DNA of 64,000 nt from Desulfovibrio subterraneus (GTDB taxonomy: Bacteria > Desulfobacterota > Desulfovibrionia > Desulfovibrionales > Desulfovibrionaceae), in the NCBI RefSeq assembly GCF_013340285.1, contig NZ_BLVO01000013.1, positions 913,574 to 977,573 on the forward strand. Direction: 5' to 3'. Below the pieces are notes generated by a model. That model was not told the DNA's origin, did no database searches, and was given only the letters and a program-made list of their open reading frames with translations. Of the stretch, positions 1 through 7,837 are shown piece after piece. The position numbers were made by a program, and so were the translations under genes. How positions within the stretch are numbered: the first letter of the stretch is position 1; the number at the start of each line of letters is the position of its first letter.

Positions 1-1
1 G

Positions 2-223
2 AAACTGCGTGATTCGCTGCGGGCGGGGGTGCTTCTGTCTTCCCGGTTGAGCCTTATTGTTGCCGCGGCAGAACTTGGCGTATCGCGAGGATTTGTGACT
101 CCGGCGCAGCAGGATGCCATCATTTTGCTGGCCATGCTCACCTGCCTTCTTGGCCCCACGTTGTTCAAGCTGCTCAGCAAAACCGTCATTCAACCGCAGG
201 GCAGGGCAGGGGAATCCGCCTAG
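2..223 (+). CDS. Cation/proton antiporter, C-terminal fragment (partial at window edge)
   Basis: The reading frame is open from base 2 and ends at the TAG at 221-223, so only the last 73 codons are visible. The fragment contains two hydrophobic stretches and ends LLAMLTCLLGPTLFKLL, which resembles the last helices of the CPA2/Kef-type monovalent cation:proton antiporters. These inner-membrane proteins exchange Na+ or K+ for protons. The N-terminal ion-binding helices lie outside the window, so family membership is tentative and substrate cannot be stated. The first in-window ATG (29) is internal, not the start. Confidence 0.6.
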   Translation, partial: KLRDSLRAGVLLSSRLSLIVAAAELGVSRGFVTPAQQDAIILLAMLTCLLGPTLFKLLSKTVIQPQGRAGESA

Positions 224-319
224 ATGCGGCGGACATGAAGATTTGCTTACCGTTCGAGAGTATTGTAGAAGTATCGGGCGCATGATTGTGCTTTCACTCT
301 ACATGTCAGGAGGCGCGAG

Positions 320-901
320 ATGGATTTCAGGAAACTGGTTCTGCAAAACCGCAGCTACCGCCGGTTTGACGGGCAGAAGAAAATTACCCTGCAGGAACTG
401 GAAGCTCTGGTCGACCTTGCACGACACACGCCTTGCGGCGCGAACCGTCAGCCCTTGAAGTATGTTCTTGTGACCTCGCAGGACATGTGCGAAGACATCT
501 TCCCCGCGCTGGGCTGGGCCGGTTATCTTCCCGAGTGGAAGGGACCTGCCGAGGGCGAACGTCCGACAGCCTATATCGTAGTGCTCGGCGATGACGCCAT
601 AAGCACGGAAACACAGGTGGACCTTGGCATAGCCAGCCAGACCATCATGCTCGGCGCAGCCTCCATGGGACTGGGCGGTTGCATGCTCGGGGCCATCAAC
701 AAGGATAAGATACACGCCACGCTGGAATTGCCGCAGTCTCTGCGCGTACTGCTCGTGCTTGCGCTGGGGCATCCTGCGGAGAAAGTGGTAATTGAACCAC
801 TTGGCGAGGACGGAAATATCAAGTATTGGCGTGACGCCGCGAGCGTTCACCATGTGCCTAAGCGCAGTCTTGAGGACCTCATCGTGGCTCGCCACGCATA
901 A
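320..901 (+). CDS. Nitroreductase family FMN oxidoreductase
   Basis: A 193-residue protein of the usual length for a single-domain nitroreductase, a dimeric flavoenzyme family that reduces nitro, quinone or enone compounds with NAD(P)H. The N-terminal phosphate-binding motif NRSYRRFD (residues 10-17) and the ANRQP segment near residue 44 match the FMN-contacting motifs, and the C-terminal half carries the glycine-rich MGLGGCMLG segment. The ATG is preceded by AGGAGGCGCGAG, a strong Shine-Dalgarno site. It lies 97 bases after the antiporter gene and 23 bases before rsfS. The physiological substrate is unknown; family assignment is firm. Confidence 0.9.
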   Translation: MDFRKLVLQNRSYRRFDGQKKITLQELEALVDLARHTPCGANRQPLKYVLVTSQDMCEDIFPALGWAGYLPEWKGPAEGERPTAYIVVLGDDAISTETQVDLGIASQTIMLGAASMGLGGCMLGAINKDKIHATLELPQSLRVLLVLALGHPAEKVVIEPLGEDGNIKYWRDAASVHHVPKRSLEDLIVARHA

Positions 902-924
902 TTTTTTACCATCGGATTATTTTT

Positions 925-1308
925 ATGACAGTACCTACCAACAAGAAGTTCGCCGTTGTTCCGGTAACGGAAAAGGTTGAAAATATTATCAAGTGGCTTG
1001 AAGAAAAGCACGCTTCGGACGTTGTTGCGCTCAGCCTTGAGCGCGTGAACTCCTTTACCGACGCGGTAATCATCGCATCTGCCAAGTCGGTGCGTCAGGC
1101 TCAGGCCATTGCCGAGCACGTGTACGCCATGGCCAAGGAATCCAACTACGAATACCTGCGCGTTGAAGGCAAGGACTCCGGTCAGTGGGTTCTGGTGGAC
1201 CTGAACGACGTGGTCGTGAACGTCTTCCAGGATGACGTGCGCAAGCTCTTCAATCTCGAAAGCCTCTGGGCTGATGCAACCGTTCTCCATCAGGACGAAG
1301 CAAACTAG
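925..1308 (+). CDS. rsfS: Ribosomal silencing factor RsfS
   Basis: A 127-residue protein of the RsfS/Iojap (DUF143) family. Family members bind uL14 on the 50S subunit and block subunit joining, damping translation during starvation or stationary phase. Diagnostic segments are LEEKHASDVVALSLE, FTDAVIIASAKSVRQAQAIA and the SGQWVLVDLNDVVVNVF block, in the usual order over residues 24-105. It sits 7 bases before gpmI and is probably co-transcribed with it. Start is the only ATG ahead of the conserved domain. Confidence 0.95.
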   Translation: MTVPTNKKFAVVPVTEKVENIIKWLEEKHASDVVALSLERVNSFTDAVIIASAKSVRQAQAIAEHVYAMAKESNYEYLRVEGKDSGQWVLVDLNDVVVNVFQDDVRKLFNLESLWADATVLHQDEAN

Positions 1309-1315
1309 ATATAAC

Positions 1316-2866
1316 ATGAGCAACCTCACTCCGACCCTGCTGCTGATTCTGGACGGCTGGGGCATTGCGCCGGAAGGTCCCGGCAATGCCATTTCCTGCG
1401 CCTGCACCCCCTCGCTCGATGCTCTGACTGCTCATCATCCCCACACTGCTCTGGCATGTTCCGGCCGTTCTGTGGGGCTGCCCGACGGATTCATGGGCAA
1501 CTCCGAAGTCGGCCACATGAACATCGGCGCCGGTCGTGTGATTTATCAGGATATGACGCGCATAGACATCGCCATCGAACAAGGCGAGATGGCTGTCAAT
1601 CCTGCTATCCTGAAGCTCATTGCTGATACGAAGGCCAAGGGCGGAAGACTGCACCTGATGGGCCTTTTTTCCGACGGCGGTGTGCACAGTCACCTGCTGC
1701 ATCTCTATGCCCTGCTGGAGCTTGCCAAGGCACACGATGTTGAGGTGCTTATCCATGCCTTCATGGACGGCCGTGACACGGCCCCCACGAGTGGCAAGGG
1801 ATATATGGAACAGCTGGTCGCTGCCTGCGACCGTATCGGGGCTGGCAAGGTCGCCACTGTTTCCGGCCGCTTTTATGCCATGGATCGTGATAAGCGCTGG
1901 GATCGAGTGAAGGTTGCCTGGGATTGTCTTGTGCTGGGGCAGGGCGAACGTGCGTCCGATCCCGTGGCAGCCGTTCAGGCGGCCTATGATGCAGGCAAGA
2001 CGGATGAGTTCATCATGCCCTGCAACATCGTTGAAGCTGGTGGCACAGAGCCTGTGACCTGCATTGCCGACAACGACGGCGTGTTCTTTTTCAACTTCCG
2101 CGCCGACCGCGCCCGTGAGCTTTCCCGCGCGCTTTTCGACGAATCCTTTGACGACTTCGACAGGGTTCGGCAGCCCGTGCTGGCAGGGTTTGCAACAATG
2201 ACGGCCTATGATTCCACGTTCCCCATGGATGTGGCATTTGTAAAGGAAAAGGGAGCAGATACACTGGGTGAAGTCGTCTCCTCGCTCGGACTGCGTCAGC
2301 TGCGCATTGCGGAAACAGAGAAGTACGCACATGTGACCTATTTCTTCAACGGCGGCAGGGAAGAGCCTCTGGAAGGCGAAGACCGTATTCTGGTCAATTC
2401 CCCCCGTGAGGTGGCCACCTACGATCTCAAGCCGGAAATGAGCGTTTTTGAGGTAACTGAAAAGCTGCTTGCCGAGTGGAATTCCGGCAAGTACTCTCTT
2501 GTTGTCTGCAATCTCGCCAATCTGGACATGGTGGGGCATACAGGAATAATGCCTGCGGCCCGTGCCGCTTGCGAAGCGGTGGATTCCTGCGTGAAAAGGA
2601 TTCTGGATGCCGTAGTTGCTTCCGGCGGCCGTGCATTTGTGACCGCCGACCATGGTAACGCGGAAGAAATGCTGGACCCCGCAGGCAACCCGCACACTGC
2701 GCATACCATGAACAGGGTGCCGTTTGTGCTTGTGGAAAAGGGAACAGCCGTTACCCTGCGCGAAGGAAAGCTCGGCGATATTGCTCCCACCATTCTGGAT
2801 ATGTGGGGAGTGGAAAAACCGGCCGCAATGACCGGAGAAACCCTGCTGGTAAAACCGGCGGCATAA
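1316..2866 (+). CDS. gpmI: 2,3-bisphosphoglycerate-independent phosphoglycerate mutase
   Basis: Interconverts 3- and 2-phosphoglycerate in glycolysis/gluconeogenesis through a phosphoserine and two Mn2+ ions, in the cytoplasm. The 516-residue length is typical of iPGM. Visible landmarks are ILDGWG near residue 11 (first metal Asp), the nucleophile Ser63 in MGNSEVGH, HAFMDGRDTAP around residue 150, and the late metal block VTADHGNAEEM. The reading frame is open further upstream to 1232 inside rsfS, but MSNLTPTLLLILDGWG is the conserved N terminus, so the start is 1316. It follows rsfS by 7 bases and precedes a small zinc-ribbon gene. Confidence 0.97.
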   Translation: MSNLTPTLLLILDGWGIAPEGPGNAISCACTPSLDALTAHHPHTALACSGRSVGLPDGFMGNSEVGHMNIGAGRVIYQDMTRIDIAIEQGEMAVNPAILKLIADTKAKGGRLHLMGLFSDGGVHSHLLHLYALLELAKAHDVEVLIHAFMDGRDTAPTSGKGYMEQLVAACDRIGAGKVATVSGRFYAMDRDKRWDRVKVAWDCLVLGQGERASDPVAAVQAAYDAGKTDEFIMPCNIVEAGGTEPVTCIADNDGVFFFNFRADRARELSRALFDESFDDFDRVRQPVLAGFATMTAYDSTFPMDVAFVKEKGADTLGEVVSSLGLRQLRIAETEKYAHVTYFFNGGREEPLEGEDRILVNSPREVATYDLKPEMSVFEVTEKLLAEWNSGKYSLVVCNLANLDMVGHTGIMPAARAACEAVDSCVKRILDAVVASGGRAFVTADHGNAEEMLDPAGNPHTAHTMNRVPFVLVEKGTAVTLREGKLGDIAPTILDMWGVEKPAAMTGETLLVKPAA

Positions 2867-2878
2867 GGGACAATTCCG

Positions 2879-3124
2879 ATGTCACAGAAGAGCAACAAGC
2901 CTTTGGCGCCTGTAAAACCCGCAGGGCTGGAGATGATTTTTTTCTATCCTTGTCCCCATTGCGGCCACAATGTTCCGCTGCTGACGCCCACCCAGCCCTC
3001 CATGGCGCAGTGCGATGCCTGTGCGCAGCATTTTCCCATTGTTCCGGTGGATGAAAAAACCCTCCGTTTCATGAGGACGATGCTTGCCAACGGCAGGGCA
3101 GCCATAGATCCTGACTTCATGTAG
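2879..3124 (+). CDS. Small zinc-ribbon protein of unknown function
   Basis: An 81-residue protein with two CXXC knuckles, CPHC near residue 25 and CDAC near residue 44, the spacing of a zinc ribbon. The rest has no recognisable catalytic motif. It lies 12 bases downstream of gpmI and ends just before the bidirectional hairpin at 3143-3179, so it is probably the last gene of the rsfS-gpmI transcript. I do not recognise a named family; a role in protein or nucleic-acid contact would be guesswork. Confidence 0.75.
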   Translation: MSQKSNKPLAPVKPAGLEMIFFYPCPHCGHNVPLLTPTQPSMAQCDACAQHFPIVPVDEKTLRFMRTMLANGRAAIDPDFM

Positions 3125-3142
3125 CACTTGAAGAATTGAAAT

Positions 3143-3179
3143 AACAAAAGCCCCCGAGCAGAATGCTGCGGGGGCTTTT
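3143..3179. terminator. Bidirectional hairpin terminator, repeat copy A
   Basis: A GC-rich stem (GCCCCCG pairing with CGGGGGC) is flanked by AAAA on the left and TTTT on the right and carries an inner AGCA/TGCT pairing. It can end transcription from both directions. The same 37 bases recur at 4112-4148, including the loop. Confidence 0.9.
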
Positions 3180-3180
3180 G

Positions 3181-3975
3181 TTATCTTTTTTGTGCTACGA
3201 TCAATGACATGTGCCCGGCGATTGGAGAAAAAAGTTTGTTGATTGTGAAACGGATGATTTTAGCAAAGCATCCTTGTTTAGTATAAACTTTTGATAATAG
3301 CGGGTGAAGTATGGGGATCTCGTCTTTTAAGCCCTTTGCAGCGTCAAATTTTGATTCTTTTATGATAGTGAAACCATAATCATTAAGTTTTTTTGAAACT
3401 TCACCAGCATCAAGCATGAATTGATAAAATCCACTATCTAAATGAGAAAAGGTTTTTGGTAGCAATTCAAATCTATTAAGCTTCGATTTGATCCTGCGTA
3501 GTAATGAAAAGGTTGGGAATGTTATAAACAAATATCCATTACTTGCTATCACTCTTTGTGCTTCTTTTAATATGTCATCATATCCATTGTAGAAGTGCTC
3601 AATAACTCCAAGCGACCAATATCCATCTATGGTGTTGCTCGATAGAGGCAGGTCAAATACATCTCCACAAATTAATTGCAAATAGTTTGCCTTATTCTTT
3701 ACTCTATGTAGTGTGTTTTGCGCATAATCAAGGCCAATAACATTGTATTCGCTTAGGTATAAATTGTGAACAATGTTGCATGGGCCGCACCCGCCTTCAA
3801 ATATTGTACTTGATTGTTTTAAGTATTTTGAAGTGACACCTAAGACAAAATCGCCTTTGCCAGGTTTTTTGGTATTGAGTGGTATATTTTCCCAGTGCTT
3901 GTCCCAAAATGCAGATGTTGCATTAGTGTTGCATTGCACCAAGCGTTTATTGATTTTGTCGTAATATGTTGGCAT
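3181..3975 (-). CDS. SAM-dependent class I methyltransferase on an AT-rich insert
   Basis: A 264-residue protein with the Rossmann-type methyltransferase core. Motif I is FEGGCGPCN, followed by VIGLDYA (acidic residue at the end of beta2), CGDVFDLPL (motif II region) and the LGVIEHF segment typical of Methyltransf_11/25 proteins. The C-terminal third is variable and probably contacts the substrate, which cannot be named. The ATG at 3975 is chosen over the one at 3990 because GGAG lies 5 bases before it. The gene uses AT-rich codons (AAA, ATA, TTA) unlike both neighbours, and its stop codon is 1 base from the 37-bp repeat copy. These features suggest horizontal acquisition. It has no visible partner genes. 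Confidence 0.85.
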   Translation of the reverse strand: MPTYYDKINKRLVQCNTNATSAFWDKHWENIPLNTKKPGKGDFVLGVTSKYLKQSSTIFEGGCGPCNIVHNLYLSEYNVIGLDYAQNTLHRVKNKANYLQLICGDVFDLPLSSNTIDGYWSLGVIEHFYNGYDDILKEAQRVIASNGYLFITFPTFSLLRRIKSKLNRFELLPKTFSHLDSGFYQFMLDAGEVSKKLNDYGFTIIKESKFDAAKGLKDEIPILHPLLSKVYTKQGCFAKIIRFTINKLFSPIAGHMSLIVAQKR

Positions 3976-4111
3976 GCCATCTCCGAACATGACGCTGTGG
4001 ATAGATTGAGTATCTTTAATTATATTGCAGGACTACATGTATACTGATTTGTCTGTAGAAACTAGTATCACGTGGATACATAGCTGTCACTGGGGGTAAG
4101 AGGCAATAAAA
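3976..4111 (-). promoter_or_regulatory. AT-rich upstream region of the methyltransferase gene
   Basis: About 136 bases of AT-rich sequence separate the methyltransferase start from the second terminator copy. It belongs to the same compositional island and must hold the gene's own promoter, but no single -35/-10 pair stands out. Confidence 0.35.
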
Positions 4112-4148
4112 AACAAAAGCCCCCGAGCAGAATGCTGCGGGGGCTTTT
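4112..4148. terminator. Hairpin terminator, repeat copy B
   Basis: Identical in 37 bases to the copy at 3143-3179: A-tract, GCCCCCG...CGGGGGC stem, TTTT. On the minus strand it serves the gene at 4165-4587. Confidence 0.9.
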
Positions 4149-4164
4149 CTTGTATTGGTGGCTG

Positions 4165-4587
4165 CTACGCCTTGGCGCTTGCGCAGGCTTCCGACAGGCG
4201 GGCCTTGATGTAGGTGCGCATTTCCTCGTCGTCTTCTTCAAGGTTCAGACAGCAGGCATCTTCGCCGAGAAGGCCGCCGGGAACCCAGTCGCCAAGCTCG
4301 TCAGGGTCCTGAATCATGTCGGCATAGAAGCAGACGGAAAGCCAGCGAGCTTCGGGATCATCATCCACCACATCAACGAGAACAAAAAGAGTACGGCTGG
4401 TCTGAGCGGCATGGGTTGCCCGCAGGGAATAGCTGACGCCGGGGCGCCCCTTGAACTGCAGGGTTACGCCTTCCATTGCGGCAAGGTGATCCTTGAATTC
4501 GATAAAAGCTGCGCGGGTTCTGGTGTCATTGTCGGTCCACTGCTCAAGCAGTGCATTCAGTTCCTGTTCGGCATTTTCGGCAAACAT
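4165..4587 (-). CDS. Conserved-looking acidic protein, function unknown
   Basis: A 140-residue acidic protein without signal peptide or membrane segment. It contains a helical N terminus (residues 1-35), a probable beta-rich middle with LFVLVDVVDDDPE, and an acidic tail rich in E and D. I do not recognise the family. The start at 4587 (MFAENAEQ) is preferred because AAGGAG lies 6 bases ahead; an ATG 18 bases further upstream lacks such a site. It runs towards the gpmI operon, with a terminator copy just past its stop. Confidence 0.7.
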   Translation of the reverse strand: MFAENAEQELNALLEQWTDNDTRTRAAFIEFKDHLAAMEGVTLQFKGRPGVSYSLRATHAAQTSRTLFVLVDVVDDDPEARWLSVCFYADMIQDPDELGDWVPGGLLGEDACCLNLEEDDEEMRTYIKARLSEACASAKA

Positions 4588-5242
4588 GCGAATCTCCTTG
4601 ATCATGCCACGCGTGTGGGTGATGTGGCGGTATTATTTTGTCAGGTAAGTGGGTGCTTTCTCACGGGCAGCGTTCTCTGTCAATGCGATGGACGAAAGGC
4701 TGCAGTGGTAGCTTGAGGCAGAGTTTTCACACACCGGCCGAATCTGACAATCCTGTATTGAAACGGATAGTCCGGCAGCTATTGCGGGTATTGGAAGAAA
4801 GGTTTTCGATTCCGGATACCAAGAGGCCGAGAACGCTGCTTGCGTTTTCTGACATGGGACTGCGCCCAGTGCATGTCGAATAGTTATAATTTTATGTGGT
4901 TGCGTTTGTTCTCATTAAAAAATGACAAAATAATGAATTTTCATTCAACAAAATTGTGGACAACTGAACGATACGAAAGTAATTCAAACGTCCTTGAATG
5001 CCCGATCAGGGTAGGTGGATTTTCTGGAGATTCAAGTATTTCGTGCCGTTAGCATCGGTGTGAAAAAGTTGAACCGGAGTCCGCAATTCAGGGCGTAGGG
5101 TATGGGGTTGGACTGATTGATTTGCTTCTCAATCGCCCCGTAGAAGACACCGGATGCCTTCCCCGCACTGCCGCAATGTGTGTGGCCCGGGCGGTTTGCA
5201 AAATTGAAAAACGGCATCCAAGACGTTCAGGACGGTATTTAC
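4588..5242. other. 655-bp non-coding region upstream of the NSS transporter
   Basis: No convincing gene: the short open frames here lack ribosome sites and protein-like composition. Bases 4880-5000 are strongly AT-rich and could hold a promoter. Bases 5052-5157 can fold into a nested structure, described separately. Confidence 0.6.
5052..5157 (+). ncRNA. Candidate structured 5' leader of the NSS transporter gene
   Basis: GCATCGGTGT (5052-5061) can pair with ACACCGGATGC (5147-5157) with one bulged base, closing a domain of about 106 bases. Inside it TGAA (5070-5073) pairs with TTCA (5087-5090) around CGGA/TCCG. GGGC (5091-5094) pairs with GCCC (5135-5138) around a GATTGA/TCAATC hairpin. This resembles a junction-type leader ending 85 bases before the start codon. 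It matches no riboswitch class I know, and folding was done by eye. Confidence 0.35.
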
Positions 5243-6730
5243 ATGAAATCACGTGAACAGTGGGGCTCGCGGCTGGGATTCATTCTGGCAGCCGTCGGTT
5301 CTGCCATCGGCCTCGGTAACATCTGGCGTTTCCCGTACATGGCCTATGAAAACGGCGGCGGGGCGTTCCTTATTCCTTACATCTTTGCGCTGCTGACGGC
5401 CGGTATTCCCTTCATGATTCTGGAATTCGGGCTTGGACAGAAATATCGCGGCTCTGCTCCCAAGGTTTTTGCCATGCTCAATCCCAAATGGGAATGGATT
5501 GGCTGGGCGCAGGTCATGGTCGCTTTTGTCATTTCCATCTACTATATTGCCGTTGTGGGCTGGACCCTCAACTACACCGTTTTTGCCTTTGATCAGAGCT
5601 GGGGCGCAGATCCCAAGGCTTTCTTCTTCGGAGATTATCTCGGCGTAACCGATTCTCCTCTGAATCTGGGCGGCATTCGCTGGAACATACTTGCAGCCTG
5701 TGCATTCGCATGGCTCGTAACCTGGGCTGCCTGTACCTCCGGCGTCCGCAAGGGTATTGAGCGCGCCTGCAAAGTTCTCATTCCCTTACTTTTCCTGCTG
5801 GTGCTGGTGCTCATTTCCCGCGTTGTAACGCTTGACGGTGCCATGACCGGCCTTGAATATCTCTTCAAGCCCGATTTCTCCAAAATCGCCGATTTCAGCG
5901 TATGGACTGACGCATACGGACAAATCTTCTATTCTCTTTCCGTGGGCTTCTCCATTATGCTGGCCTATTCAAGCTATCTGCCCAAGGAATCCGACACCGC
6001 CAACAACGCGGCAATGACCGTGTTCATCAACTGCGGTTTCTCCCTGCTGGCAGGGGTGATGATCTTCAGCGTACTTGGCAACATGGCCCATGAAACCGGT
6101 AAAACCGTTACCGACGTGGCCGGTGCAGGCGTTGGCCTTGCCTTCGTGATCATTCCCAAGGCCATCAACACCATGCCCATGCCCACCTTCTTCGGTGTGC
6201 TGTTCTTCCTCTGCCTCGTAATGGCGGGCCTCAGCTCCCTCATTTCCATCGTGGAAGCTGTATGCGCATCCTTCATCGACAAGTTCGGCTGGTCCCGCAA
6301 GGCGACTGTTACCGTATACTGTGTCGGCGGTTTCGCACTTACGTCTGTGTACGCCACGGGCGGCGGCCTGCTGATTCTCGATATAGTGGACCACTTCATC
6401 AACAACCTGTGCCTGCTGCCTGTAGCGCTGCTCGAAATAGTGCTCATCAGCTGGGTTGTCGGGCTTGATGATATTCGCAAGCATGTGAACGCCACCTCCG
6501 ACTTTGCCGTCGGAAAGCTGTGGAAGACCTGCCTCAAGTTCGTGACCATTGCCGTGCTTGGCTATGCAACGCTTCGCAACTTCCAGGGAGACATTGCTAC
6601 TCCCTACGGCGGTTACGCAACCGAGGAACTCATCGTTCTCGGCTGGGCCCTTATTCCCTTTGTTCTCATGATGGGCGTGTACCTGCGCAACAAGCAGGCA
6701 TCTCCCGCCTTTCTGACCAGCCATCATTAG
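5243..6730 (+). CDS. Sodium-dependent amino-acid symporter, SNF/NSS family
   Basis: A 495-residue inner-membrane transporter with about 12 hydrophobic helices, the length of bacterial NSS proteins such as MetP, TnaT and LeuT. These carry amino acids with Na+. The N terminus REQWGSRLGFILAAVGSAIG followed by GLGNIWRFPY is the family signature, with the Na+ and substrate contacts in the unwound TM1 (residues about 16-32). YSLSVGFSIM is the TM6 counterpart. The frame is open back to 5180, but MKSREQWGSR is the conserved start. It is followed 9 bases later by a MetS-like small subunit, which points to the methionine/alanine importer branch; the exact substrate is inferred. Confidence 0.93.
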   Translation: MKSREQWGSRLGFILAAVGSAIGLGNIWRFPYMAYENGGGAFLIPYIFALLTAGIPFMILEFGLGQKYRGSAPKVFAMLNPKWEWIGWAQVMVAFVISIYYIAVVGWTLNYTVFAFDQSWGADPKAFFFGDYLGVTDSPLNLGGIRWNILAACAFAWLVTWAACTSGVRKGIERACKVLIPLLFLLVLVLISRVVTLDGAMTGLEYLFKPDFSKIADFSVWTDAYGQIFYSLSVGFSIMLAYSSYLPKESDTANNAAMTVFINCGFSLLAGVMIFSVLGNMAHETGKTVTDVAGAGVGLAFVIIPKAINTMPMPTFFGVLFFLCLVMAGLSSLISIVEAVCASFIDKFGWSRKATVTVYCVGGFALTSVYATGGGLLILDIVDHFINNLCLLPVALLEIVLISWVVGLDDIRKHVNATSDFAVGKLWKTCLKFVTIAVLGYATLRNFQGDIATPYGGYATEELIVLGWALIPFVLMMGVYLRNKQASPAFLTSHH

Positions 6731-6739
6731 GAGGTGCAT

Positions 6740-6850
6740 ATGACAACTTCAGCCATCATCATGATGATCGTCGGTTTTGGCGTAACATGGGGCGGGGCCA
6801 CATGGTGTCTGCGCCTTGCGATACGCAAGCATCTTTCCCAGAAGGATTAG
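6740..6850 (+). CDS. MetS-like small subunit of an NSS transporter (36 aa)
   Basis: The reading frame 6740-6850 encodes 36 residues, with a hydrophobic stretch TSAIIMMIVGFGVTWGGATW and a short basic tail RKHLSQKD. This matches the layout of the methionine/alanine importer small subunits, single-span peptides encoded directly after their NSS permease. The ATG has an excellent Shine-Dalgarno site (AGGAGGTG, 4 bases before it), and the gene begins 9 bases after the transporter stop. A rho-independent terminator follows at once, so the pair forms a two-gene operon. Confidence 0.85.
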   Translation: MTTSAIIMMIVGFGVTWGGATWCLRLAIRKHLSQKD

Positions 6851-6855
6851 AAAAG

Positions 6856-6886
6856 AAACGGCCGCCCTGAGCGGCCGTTTGCTTTT
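6856..6886 (+). terminator. Rho-independent terminator after the NSS operon
   Basis: AAACGGCCGC and GCGGCCGTTT form a perfect 10-bp stem with a 5-base loop, followed by TTTGCTTTT. Confidence 0.88.
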
Positions 6887-6913
6887 GGTGCGAATATTAT
6901 ATTGTCAATAGCC

Positions 6914-6941
6914 TTTACAGGCCGCCTCCAATGTATACAAT
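6914..6941 (+). promoter_or_regulatory. Sigma-70-type promoter candidate
   Basis: TTTACA (6914-6919) and TACAAT (6936-6941) lie 16 bases apart, 30 bases before the DJ-1/PfpI start codon. Each box has five of six consensus bases. Confidence 0.55.
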
Positions 6942-6970
6942 GGCGATAAATGTTCACAAGGAGCGAACTG

Positions 6971-7672
6971 ATGTCCAAAACCGTTCTTATGGTGCTTACT
7001 TCTCATGACAGTCTGGGAGACAGCGGTCATCCGACAGGATGGTGGCTGGAAGAAATGGCTGCGCCGTATCTGCTGTTCCGTGATGCGGGACTGGAGGTGA
7101 CTGTAGCTTCTCCGCAGGGAGGCAAGGCCCCCCTCGATCCCCGCAGCGTCGAGGAGCAGGCTCAGAACGAATGGACCCGCCGGTTCATGCAGAGCAAGGA
7201 AGCGCAGGAAGCTGTGAATGACACTATTCCCGTTGATATGGTGCGTGCCGAGGACTATGACGTGCTGTTCTTCCCCGGCGGCCATGGCCCCATGTTCGAC
7301 CTTGCCGTGGACGAATCCGTGTCTGAGCTGATTACGGATTTCATTCTGGAAAAGAAGCCTGTTGCCGCCGTGTGTCATGGACCTGCAGCCCTGCTGGCTG
7401 CAAAAGACGGCAATGACAATCCCGTTGTTGCGGGAAAAAAGGTGACCGGCTTTTCCAATACGGAAGAGATCGCCGTGGCCCTGCATGAGGTCGTTCCCTT
7501 CCTTCTGGAAGATGCCCTGAAAGAAAAAGGGGGCCGGTATGAATGCGGCCCTGAATGGCAGCCCCATGTTGTTGAAGATGGTCTGCTGCTGACAGGGCAG
7601 AATCCCGCATCCTCGCTGCCTCTTGCTGAAGCCGTGCTCAAACGCCTCGGAGTGAATTTCGTGCGCAAATAA
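6971..7672 (+). CDS. DJ-1/PfpI family protein (Hsp31-like, type 1 GATase-like)
   Basis: A 233-residue cytoplasmic protein of the DJ-1/PfpI superfamily. The nucleophile elbow is AVCHGPAALLAA with Cys135-His136, and Glu28 or Glu29 in GWWLEE fits the conserved acidic residue near the active site. FFPGGHGPMFDL (residues 100-111) is the family oxyanion segment. This arrangement is that of the Hsp31/glyoxalase III-type members, which handle methylglyoxal or repair glycated substrates; that activity is inferred. The start at 6971 has AAGGAG 8 bases before it, so the in-frame ATG at 6950 is rejected. It appears to be a single-gene unit. Confidence 0.9.
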   Translation: MSKTVLMVLTSHDSLGDSGHPTGWWLEEMAAPYLLFRDAGLEVTVASPQGGKAPLDPRSVEEQAQNEWTRRFMQSKEAQEAVNDTIPVDMVRAEDYDVLFFPGGHGPMFDLAVDESVSELITDFILEKKPVAAVCHGPAALLAAKDGNDNPVVAGKKVTGFSNTEEIAVALHEVVPFLLEDALKEKGGRYECGPEWQPHVVEDGLLLTGQNPASSLPLAEAVLKRLGVNFVRK

Positions 7673-7837
7673 GACGGTGTCGCAACACGCCGACATTCCA
7701 TCCTTGTCTTCTCTTTGAAGCGAACCATTGGCGGGGGTCGTTTTTACGATCCCCCATCTATTTCAGACGTAACTCAGGCTGCGTGGCCAGCATGGTGCCG
7801 GCCCGCGCGCGACGTAACCAACAGGATCTATTCATTC

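Larger units (their letters stand above)
3143..4148. repeat. 37-bp perfect direct repeat bracketing an AT-rich gene
   Basis: Bases 3143-3179 and 4112-4148 are identical over 37 positions, 969 bases apart. Each copy is a complete terminator hairpin. Between them lies only the AT-rich methyltransferase gene and its upstream region. Recombination between the copies would remove exactly one repeat plus the gene and leave a single shared terminator between the convergent flanking genes. Confidence 0.9.

Noticed and set aside
4638-5052. Short plus-strand frames in the leader of the NSS transporter
   Set aside because: No ribosome sites and composition not protein-like; treated as non-coding.
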